This document shows, one piece after another, positions 1-5,497 of a stretch of 6,620 bases of DNA (position 1 is its first letter; every line of letters begins with the position of its first letter). The DNA comes from Veillonella sp. Its GTDB lineage: Bacteria; Bacillota; Negativicutes; Veillonellales; Veillonellaceae. Under the pieces are notes generated by a model that searched no databases, was not told the origin of the DNA, and was given only the letters and a program-made list of their open reading frames with translations. A program made the translations under genes and the position numbers. The stretch spans positions 1 through 6,620 of the forward strand of contig NZ_SVCB01000076.1 in assembly GCF_015058545.1 (NCBI RefSeq), written 5' to 3'.

Positions 1-1
1 A

Positions 2-226
2 AATAATAATATGATTAATAATAGCAGAAATAAATCCGGTCAATTAATAGTATCAACACATAATTTAGAGTTATTGAACCTAGACTTATTTGCACCGGAG
101 CAGATTTATATTCTTTCAAAAAATGATTGTTTGTCTACTGAAATAAATTCATTGGCGGATTTTGATTTACGTAGTAGCAATAAGAGGTTAGCTGTTAAAT
201 TTTTACAAAGGGAATTCGAGGTATAA
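2..226 (+). CDS. AAA ATP-binding protein, C-terminal fragment (RloA/AAA_15-like)
   Basis: This is the C-terminal end of a larger ATPase whose start lies left of the window. The frame is open to the first bases (three Asn codons precede the first ATG at 11) and no Shine-Dalgarno site precedes that ATG. Counting from the ATG, residues 11-24 (QLIVSTHNLELLNL) match the last core strand and the switch histidine (H17) of ABC/SMC-type AAA ATPases. The following 'LF..EQIYILSKND' and 'STEINSLADF' (about 41-51) match the end of AAA_15/AAA_21 proteins, where 'DQIwf.eKd..G.t.lysL.dF' is typical. Walker A and B would be upstream and cannot be checked. The RloB-like gene begins 2 nt after the stop, so the two probably work together. 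By analogy with RloA/RloB and AbiL-type pairs, a role in phage defence is likely but inferred. The region is AT-rich relative to the right part of the window. Confidence 0.8.
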   Translation, partial: NNNMINNSRNKSGQLIVSTHNLELLNLDLFAPEQIYILSKNDCLSTEINSLADFDLRSSNKRLAVKFLQREFEV

Positions 227-228
227 AA

Positions 229-840
229 GTGGGGTATAAGCGGAGAAAACACAATATAATTCAATCGAGTCATTTAAAAATTCATATTGCTTGTGAGGGT
301 CCAAGTGAAGAATCAATTTTAAAAGACGTTTTAAAAGATTATAAGTACATTACTGTTAAAAGTATTGATGGTGGTGGCTATGGTAAGTTTACCAATTATG
401 TAGAACGCAACAAGGATTTATATCCGATATTCTTTATTGTGGCGGATTTGGACAAAGCTCAAAATGATGAATCGGCGAGAAGATTGTTAAATGAAATGAT
501 AAAAAAGGTGAATATTTTATCGAATATGAATACTATTTTTTTGACCGGCCCTGAAATTGAATATTGGGTAGCGTGTTGTATTGGAAGGCCAAACCTTACT
601 AGTGATGATTTAAGTGCTATGGATTATAAAAAAGGAAATAAAGTTGCTGATTTTATTAGTAAAAATCATGGCAGCTATTGGTTAGGATGTCAATTAATCA
701 CTAATAATAGACTGTATTATAATAAAATGAGTCATAAAGATAAGTACTCAATAGCCCCTGAAAACTTGCAGAATAAGCAGAGTAATCTAGTTAATTTGCT
801 CCCTTATATTCAAAAGATGCAACAAGATAAATTGAATTAA
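229..840 (+). CDS. RloB-like protein with TOPRIM-type acidic motifs, partner of the ATPase
   Basis: Complete 203-residue protein starting at GTG. The start is supported by GAGG at 218-221, 7 nt upstream and inside the last codons of the ATPase gene, which suggests translational coupling. Visible motifs are a strand followed by 'ACEGPSEE' (21-27, E23), a strand ending in 'VADLDKA' (71-77, D73 and D75), and 'GPEIEYW' (107-113). A conserved Glu after strand 1 plus a DxD is the TOPRIM metal-site pattern. The PEIEYW segment corresponds to the 'PcFE.Wll' motif that I recall in RloB-family proteins. The length also suits that family. RloB was named from ORFs linked to type I restriction loci, and an RloB domain occurs in AbiL-type abortive infection pairs. 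A nuclease activity triggered through the ATPase is inference. DUF4276 or DUF4435 proteins share the TOPRIM-like layout and are alternatives. The N-terminus is Lys/Arg-rich. There is no signal peptide or membrane segment. Confidence 0.72.
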   Translation: MGYKRRKHNIIQSSHLKIHIACEGPSEESILKDVLKDYKYITVKSIDGGGYGKFTNYVERNKDLYPIFFIVADLDKAQNDESARRLLNEMIKKVNILSNMNTIFLTGPEIEYWVACCIGRPNLTSDDLSAMDYKKGNKVADFISKNHGSYWLGCQLITNNRLYYNKMSHKDKYSIAPENLQNKQSNLVNLLPYIQKMQQDKLN

Positions 841-879
841 ATTTGAATTTTATGATTTTGAACAACATAGAAATAGACT

Positions 880-920
880 TTATATCACCGGTTGGAGAAT
901 ATCTTCAACCGGTGATATAA
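880..920. repeat. Perfect 15-bp inverted repeat (hairpin; possible terminator or operator)
   Basis: TTATATCACCGGTTG at 880-894 is exactly complementary to CAACCGGTGATATAA at 906-920. The spacer (895-905) can add G-U, A-U and G-C pairs, giving about an 18-bp stem with a 3-5 nt loop. It lies 40 nt after the RloB-like stop, where a terminator for the upstream pair would be expected. However, no T-tract follows either arm, so it is not a canonical intrinsic terminator. Because the right arm also holds a promoter -10 element, the dyad may instead be an operator. The symmetry is directly seen; the role is not settled. Confidence 0.9.
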
Positions 921-921
921 T
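892..921 (+). promoter_or_regulatory. Predicted hutP promoter with extended -10
   Basis: TATAAT at 916-921 is a perfect sigma-A -10 element, preceded by TG at 913-914 (TGa-TATAAT, an extended -10). An 18-nt spacer separates it from TTGGAG at 892-897, a weak -35 that keeps the TTG. Transcription would start near 927-929, giving a leader of about 40 nt before the hutP ATG at 967. The element overlaps the right arm of the 15-bp dyad, so DNA binding at the dyad or local cruciform formation would affect it. The match is read directly from sequence; activity is inferred. Confidence 0.55.
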
Positions 922-966
922 AATAAGATAGAGATAATTTAGTAGCTTGGTAGGCAGGTGGATATA

Positions 967-1419
967 ATGGAATATAACAGTATTGCGGTAGGACGGGCAG
1001 CATTACAGTTGGCGATTACAGAATCGCGTCAAAAAGAACAAGAACTACGTAAAGAATTACAAGAAAAAGGAATTCGCTCTGTAGCGGTTGACTTTGGCGG
1101 TCAATTCGTACAGTCCATTCCTAAAATTATAGAACATGCCGTAGTAGCGGCGCAGCGTCAAAAAGTAGTAGCCGATAATCACATCGGTGAAGGTGCCGTT
1201 ATCGGGGCTACCCAAGAAGCGTTAGAACAACTCAAACGTAAGGCCATCGGCCTCAATGTGGGCGGTAAAATCGGCATTGCCCGTTATCGTGAACACATCA
1301 GCGTGGCCATTTATGTAGGCGTTGGTATTTTGCATTTGAACGAAATTGCAGTAGCCATTGCCCATAGAAGCTTGCCGGCAAAAGAAGATGAAGTGGGGCA
1401 AAAGAGCGCGGGTGAATAG
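967..1419 (+). CDS. hutP: HutP-family RNA-binding regulatory protein
   Basis: 150-residue cytoplasmic protein of the HutP family. In Bacillus the founding member binds NAG-repeat RNA in the presence of L-histidine and Mg2+ and antiterminates the hut operon. The longer homologues of Clostridia and Negativicutes have unknown targets. Family features seen here are 'SIAVGRAALQLA' near the N-terminus, 'NHIGEGAVIGATQEAL' (71-86), 'GLNVGGKIGIARY' (95-107) and 'GILHLNEIAVAIAHR' (120-134). H72, H110, H123 and H133 are possible metal or ligand residues. ATG 967 is chosen because AGGTGG (956-961) sits 5 nt upstream. A GTG at 958 would add three residues but lies inside that Shine-Dalgarno site. The gene stands alone after a predicted promoter and is followed, 64 nt on, by LPS glycosyltransferase genes. 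No histidine-degradation genes are in the window, so control of hut genes is not supported here. The C-terminal tail (after 136) is charged and probably disordered. Confidence 0.88.
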   Translation: MEYNSIAVGRAALQLAITESRQKEQELRKELQEKGIRSVAVDFGGQFVQSIPKIIEHAVVAAQRQKVVADNHIGEGAVIGATQEALEQLKRKAIGLNVGGKIGIARYREHISVAIYVGVGILHLNEIAVAIAHRSLPAKEDEVGQKSAGE

Positions 1420-1483
1420 ATTTTAATCAGTTGCAATAATTGGGGAATAACTTGTACAGTATGGAGTAATTGGAGGCGAATCA

Positions 1484-2242
1484 GTGAGTTCACTAGCCGT
1501 CATTATTTTGACAAAAAACGAAGAAAAGCATATCGAAGCAGCCATTCAAAATGCGAAAAAATGTGCGGATGAGGTGCTCATTATCGACTCCGGCAGCACG
1601 GACAATACAGTAGCCATTGCCGAAAAAAATGGTGCTATAGTTCGTTATCGCGCCTGGGATGATGATTTTGCGTCGCAGCGAAACTTCGCCTTAGAACAAA
1701 CCACGGCTGACTGGGTGTTGTATTTGGATGCGGATGAACGCATGGATGAAACAATGTGCCGAGAAATTCGCTACATTGTTGTGGAGAACCGTGTGGGTGA
1801 ATATGGTTTAAAACGCGAAGTTATTTTTAACGGGCATCGTTTTAAACACGGTATCTTTGCACCGGACATTGTATATCGCTTGTTTCCCCGCGAAGCGGTT
1901 ACCTGGGTAGGCAAAGTGCATGAGCATCCGGAAACGAATTTGCCAAAATCGATATTAAAAGGTGCTTTAGATCACTACTCCTATGAAAGCTGGCATCATT
2001 GGCTTCAAAAGGCCGATCATTATACGACAATTTGGGCCGAAGAGCAGTATTCTAAAGGCAAGCGTATTACGCTGGGAAAAGCGTTTTCTCACTCCTTTGT
2101 GGGCGGCTTGCGAGCTTTACTTTTAAAAGGTGCTTTTTTAGATGGCTGGATGGGCGTGTTTTCTTCCTATCAGCACGCATTTTATACCATGCTGAAATAT
2201 GTAAAATTGCATGAATTGCAGCAACGGGAAAAAGGAAAATAA
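1484..2242 (+). CDS. Family 2 glycosyltransferase, WaaE/KdtX-like (LPS core)
   Basis: 252-residue GT-A fold inverting glycosyltransferase, probably acting at the inner face of the cytoplasmic membrane on lipid A-core. Domain order: N-terminal nucleotide-binding strand with 'LTKNEEKHIE' (9-18), 'VLIIDSGSTDNT' (31-42), 'SQRNFAL' (64-70), the metal-binding 'YLDADER' (80-86, D82/D84), and 'GKVHEHPE' (143-150), a motif typical of the WaaE branch. The C-terminal segment around 'LLLKGAFLDGWMGVFSSYQHAFYTMLKYVKL' region (212-242) is the conserved amphipathic tail of these proteins. Full length for the family (about 250). In Klebsiella, Serratia and Proteus, WaaE adds a beta-1,4-glucose to heptose I of the core; the acceptor here is unknown. 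The GTG start is supported by GGAGG at 1472-1476 with 7-nt spacing. The next gene begins 2 nt after the stop, so they form one operon. No signal peptide or clear transmembrane helix. Confidence 0.88.
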   Translation: MSSLAVIILTKNEEKHIEAAIQNAKKCADEVLIIDSGSTDNTVAIAEKNGAIVRYRAWDDDFASQRNFALEQTTADWVLYLDADERMDETMCREIRYIVVENRVGEYGLKREVIFNGHRFKHGIFAPDIVYRLFPREAVTWVGKVHEHPETNLPKSILKGALDHYSYESWHHWLQKADHYTTIWAEEQYSKGKRITLGKAFSHSFVGGLRALLLKGAFLDGWMGVFSSYQHAFYTMLKYVKLHELQQREKGK

Positions 2243-2244
2243 GC

Positions 2245-3177
2245 ATGGATGATATAGTAATAGTATTGGCGGCTGATGATAATTATGCACAGCATGCGGC
2301 CGTAACGGCGGCTTCTATCTTACTGCATACAACTGAACCGCAACGAGTTTCATTGTATATCTTAAGTGATGGTATAAGTGAAACGAAGCAACAGAAAATT
2401 AAAGATACGGTTAATGATTTGACAGGCCGAGTACAGCTGATAGCCGTGGACGGTGACGCCATCGAAGGCTTTACCAGCGGACACATCAGTAAAGCGGCTT
2501 ATTTGCGTTTAATGATTCCTGAATTGTTGCCTGACTATGTTCAGAAGGCGATTTACTTTGATACGGATTTAGTTGTAACCGGTGATGTGGCCGAACTTTG
2601 GCGGCTGCCACTGGGGGGCCATCCGGTGGGGGCGACGATTGATTTAGGGATTATGTCATCCAAACGCAGTCTTCGTGAAAAACATGCATCTATCGGCTTA
2701 AATGAGTTAGATGATTACTTTAATTCCGGTATGATGGTTATTGATGTGTCTCAGTGGCGTGTTAAAAATTATGGCAACGCAGTACTGACTGAGATTACAT
2801 CAAATCAATTTCGTCACCACGACCAGGACGGTTTGAATAAAGTGTTTAAAAATGATTGGCAAGAATTGCCGCTTCGTTGGAATGTTATACCGCCGGTGTT
2901 TTCGTTACCGTTAAAAATTCTACGCAGTGCCAAGTGGCGCAAAAAGGCAATTGAGGCCTTGCAAAGCCCAGCCGTAATACACTGGGCCGGTCGCTATAAA
3001 CCGTGGGAATTTTCCTGTGAAAAAGCATTTAACGGCGTATATTATGAAGCGTTAAAAGAAACTCGGTTTAATGATGTAACAATGCCGCAACCAAGTAAAG
3101 ACATGCAGGGTAAATCCCTGACAAGACAACTTATGCGAATTCGTTGGGCAAAATTTTGGCAAGCTATAGGTGGATAA
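2245..3177 (+). CDS. Family 8 glycosyltransferase (retaining; LPS galactosyl/glucosyltransferase type)
   Basis: 310-residue GT8 protein. Motifs: 'ADDNYAQHAAVTAASIL' (10-26), the donor-binding N-terminal strand; 'KAAYLRLMIPELLP' (83-96); the metal-binding DxD in 'IYFDTDLVV' (103-111, D106/D108); 'YFNSGMMVIDVSQWR' (158-172); 'DQDGLN' (193-198); and 'HWAGRYKPW' (246-254), whose His is the usual third manganese ligand. The family transfers galactose or glucose from UDP-sugars with retention of configuration; sugar and acceptor cannot be told from sequence. The C-terminal tail (255-310) is basic and could hold the enzyme at the membrane. The start codon is 2 nt after the previous stop, with AAAGGA upstream in the end of the GT2 gene, which supports translational coupling. 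It is a diverged paralogue of the next gene: same motif order, but no long N-terminal lead and no recognisable GT8 C-terminal domain. Confidence 0.9.
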   Translation: MDDIVIVLAADDNYAQHAAVTAASILLHTTEPQRVSLYILSDGISETKQQKIKDTVNDLTGRVQLIAVDGDAIEGFTSGHISKAAYLRLMIPELLPDYVQKAIYFDTDLVVTGDVAELWRLPLGGHPVGATIDLGIMSSKRSLREKHASIGLNELDDYFNSGMMVIDVSQWRVKNYGNAVLTEITSNQFRHHDQDGLNKVFKNDWQELPLRWNVIPPVFSLPLKILRSAKWRKKAIEALQSPAVIHWAGRYKPWEFSCEKAFNGVYYEALKETRFNDVTMPQPSKDMQGKSLTRQLMRIRWAKFWQAIGG

Positions 3178-3181
3178 ACAG

Positions 3182-4195
3182 ATGAAAACATTTTCAGAAG
3201 ATTTTTTTCAAATAAAAAATTTCATAAAAGAGCGAATAGATTTTAATTACTCGAGCACGGATGAAGGTGCTTACCACATCGCCTATAATGTCAATGACGG
3301 GTTCATTCATATCATGGGCGTATCGGTTGTGTCGGTACTGGAAAATAATAAAGATAAAAACTTTGTTGTTCATATTTTTGTGGACGGTTACAGTCCGGAA
3401 AATTTGGCGAAAATCGAAGAAATGGCCAAACAGTGGCAATGTCATTGCATCGTGTACTTGCTCGACATGACCCCGTTTAACGATTTCCATATTAAAGTAG
3501 CGCGTTTTTCCAGAATTACCTATGCCCGTATTTATATGCCTAAAGTCATTAAGGAATACAGCGATAAGTTTATTTACCTTGATGCGGATACCATGGTGTG
3601 CGATTCGCTTACTGAATTATGGAACATGGACTTGCAGGGCAAGGCTATGGGCGCCGTTTCGGAAACACCTGAATCCGTTGCGTATCGAGCCGGTCATTTG
3701 AAGTTAAAGTCCGGTAAATACTTTAACGATGGCGTTATGGTTATAGATATTACCCAATGGGAAAACGATCAAATCACCGAAAAGGCGTTTGCTTATCAGA
3801 ATGAACCGCCTAGTCGTTTCAAAGGGCAAAGCCAGGACGTGTTGAATTTAGTATTCGATGGTGATTTATATTTCTTGCCGGCTGCTTATAATGCGTACGG
3901 CGGTGCTGCTGAATTTGACGGCAAACCGGTTATCGCTCATTGGACGGGTCGTCGTAAACCATGGCAAATGGTGGTGACCGATATTGATGCTTTGTGGCGT
4001 AAATATAATGCCTTGGCACCATGGGAGACGATTACGCATGTCTTGCCGGTGAAAAAGCCGGAAAATTATCATGACTTCCAGCAATGGGGTGATTACCAGA
4101 AAAAGCAGGGCCATTACGGTAAATTTTTGCAAAGTATTTTCTGGTACAGCGTGTTGCGTGTGATTTATAAATTGGGCGGCAACAAGAAAAACTAG
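3182..4195 (+). CDS. Family 8 glycosyltransferase, WaaI/WaaO/WaaJ-like (LPS core)
   Basis: 337-residue GT8 enzyme with the layout of LPS core alpha-galactosyl/glucosyltransferases. There is an N-terminal lead of about 30 residues, then 'HIAYNVNDGFIHIMGVSVVSV' region (32-52), 'FSRITYARIYMP' (109-120), DxD in 'IYLDADTMV' (131-139, D134/D136), 'YFNDGVMVIDITQW' (180-193), 'QSQDVLNLV' (216-224) and 'HWTGRRKPW' (253-261). After 275 a tail with 'APWET' and a Tyr/Lys/Trp-rich helix (about 295-335) resembles the small GT8 C-terminal domain found in WaaI/WaaO/WaaJ. I chose ATG 3182 because AGGTGG (3168-3173) lies 8 nt upstream; a GTG at 3170 inside that site would give a weakly supported start overlapping the previous gene by 8 nt. 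The gap to the preceding GT8 stop is only 4 nt. The 84-nt gap downstream before ugd is larger, so the operon may or may not continue. Confidence 0.9.
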   Translation: MKTFSEDFFQIKNFIKERIDFNYSSTDEGAYHIAYNVNDGFIHIMGVSVVSVLENNKDKNFVVHIFVDGYSPENLAKIEEMAKQWQCHCIVYLLDMTPFNDFHIKVARFSRITYARIYMPKVIKEYSDKFIYLDADTMVCDSLTELWNMDLQGKAMGAVSETPESVAYRAGHLKLKSGKYFNDGVMVIDITQWENDQITEKAFAYQNEPPSRFKGQSQDVLNLVFDGDLYFLPAAYNAYGGAAEFDGKPVIAHWTGRRKPWQMVVTDIDALWRKYNALAPWETITHVLPVKKPENYHDFQQWGDYQKKQGHYGKFLQSIFWYSVLRVIYKLGGNKKN

Positions 4196-4279
4196 TTGAA
4201 TAAAGATTAGTAGCTTACTCGTTAAGAATTAGGCAACTAATTTAAATTTTGAAGTATTTGATTATTAGGAGTGGCGAAG

Positions 4280-5446
4280 ATGAAAATTGCAATTGCCGGG
4301 ACCGGTTATGTAGGTTTATCCAACGGCTTATTGCTGGCACAGCATCATGAAGTGGTGGCGTTGGATATTATTCCCGAAAAAGTAGATATGCTTAATAAGG
4401 GGCAGTCACCGATTGTTGATGCGGATATATCCGCATTTTTGCAACGTGATGATATTAACTTTAAAGCAACTCTGGATGCTAAAGAAGCGTTCGTGGGTGC
4501 CGACTACATCATCATTTCCACACCGACTAATTATGATCCGAAGAAAAACTTCTTTGATACATCGTCCGTAGAAGCTGTTATTGAAGAGGTATTGAATATT
4601 AATCCGGACGCCGTTATGATTATCAAATCAACGGTACCGGTAGGCTACACAATGCAGATGCGTGAACGATATAATACGAAAAATATTACTTTCTCGCCTG
4701 AATTTTTGCGTGAGGGCAAGGCTTTGCATGATAATTTATATCCGTCTCGCATCGTTGTGGGCGAACGATCCGATAGAGCCAGGGTGTTTGCTGATTTATT
4801 GGCTGAAGGGGCCGTTAAAAAGGATATTCCGATTATCTTCACCGGCTCTACGGAAGCAGAAGCAATTAAACTCTTTGCCAATACTTATTTGGCCTTGCGC
4901 GTAGCCTATTTTAACGAGCTCGACTCTTATGCGGAAATTCGCGATTTGAACACGGCTGAAATCATTAAAGGCGTATGCTTGGATCCGCGCATCGGTGATT
5001 TTTACAACAATCCGTCCTTTGGTTACGGCGGTTATTGCTTGCCGAAAGACACGAAACAGTTGTTGGCTAACTATCATGATGTACCGCAGAATCTTGTGTC
5101 GGCTATCGTGGAAGCGAATCGTACGCGTAAAGATCATATCTCCGATATGATTATTGATAAAAAACCGAATGTGGTAGGCGTTTATCGCTTGACTATGAAG
5201 AGTGACTCCGATAATTTCCGTGCGTCGGCGATTCAGGGCGTTATGAAACGAATTAAAGCGAAGGGGATTGAAGTTGTCGTTTACGAACCGACCCTTAAAG
5301 CAGATGACTTTTTTAAATCCAAGGTCATTCGCGACTTGACAGAATTTAAAGCAATGAGTGATGTGATTATTACGAACCGTTGGTCAGATGATTTGGCAGA
5401 TGTTAAAGATAAAGTATATACGCGAGACTTATTTGATCGAGACTAA
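4280..5446 (+). CDS. ugd: UDP-glucose 6-dehydrogenase
   Basis: Oxidises UDP-glucose to UDP-glucuronate with two NAD+ in the cytoplasm, supplying donors for acidic surface sugars. From ATG 4280 the protein is 388 residues, the same length as E. coli Ugd, and it reads closely along that protein (recalled, not aligned by software). Motifs: Rossmann 'GTGYVGL' (7-13), 'STVPVG' (117-122), 'FSPEFLREG' (138-146), 'EAIKLFANTYLALRVAYFNE' (194-213, with catalytic K197), and 'GYGGYCLPKD' (248-257, nucleophile C253). The C-terminal UDP-binding domain runs from about 275 with 'YRLTMKS.SDNFR'. All catalytic residues are present. AGGAG at 4267-4271 supports ATG 4280; a GTG at 4271 would add three residues but overlaps that site. 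The close match to the short enterobacterial form, instead of the longer form common in Gram-positives, is notable. It is followed 51 nt on by an epimerase using its product. Confidence 0.96.
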   Translation: MKIAIAGTGYVGLSNGLLLAQHHEVVALDIIPEKVDMLNKGQSPIVDADISAFLQRDDINFKATLDAKEAFVGADYIIISTPTNYDPKKNFFDTSSVEAVIEEVLNINPDAVMIIKSTVPVGYTMQMRERYNTKNITFSPEFLREGKALHDNLYPSRIVVGERSDRARVFADLLAEGAVKKDIPIIFTGSTEAEAIKLFANTYLALRVAYFNELDSYAEIRDLNTAEIIKGVCLDPRIGDFYNNPSFGYGGYCLPKDTKQLLANYHDVPQNLVSAIVEANRTRKDHISDMIIDKKPNVVGVYRLTMKSDSDNFRASAIQGVMKRIKAKGIEVVVYEPTLKADDFFKSKVIRDLTEFKAMSDVIITNRWSDDLADVKDKVYTRDLFDRD

Positions 5447-5497
5447 GACGTGAATAAGAAAAAATAAGCAGAGATTAAGAAAGAGATAGGTGTTCGC

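Noticed and set aside
11..226. A free-standing 71-residue protein starting at ATG 11
   Set aside because: The frame is open upstream, no Shine-Dalgarno site is visible, and the content is clearly the C-terminal part of a larger ATPase.
1432..1461. Possible promoter TTGCAA-18-TACAGT between hutP and the GT2 gene
   Set aside because: Both hexamers match the consensus poorly (four of six each), and read-through from the hutP promoter is sufficient to explain expression.
1311..1493. Minus-strand ORF overlapping the end of hutP
   Set aside because: It lies antisense to a conserved gene and its start, has no ribosome-binding site that I can see, and its product resembles no family.
3194..3490. 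98-codon minus-strand ORF inside the second GT8 gene
   Set aside because: Shadow of a clear glycosyltransferase frame, with no start signal or family resemblance.
4206..4241. Possible hairpin ATTAGTaGC/GCaACTAAT between the second GT8 and ugd, followed by an AT-rich run
   Set aside because: The stem has only six AT-rich pairs plus two GC pairs across a mismatch, with a loop of about 18 nt and no clean T-tract. It is too weak to call a terminator, and no clear promoter was found in the 84-nt gap.
4796..5137. 113-codon minus-strand ORF inside ugd
   Set aside because: Antisense to a highly conserved coding region; its composition reflects the reverse complement of ugd codons.
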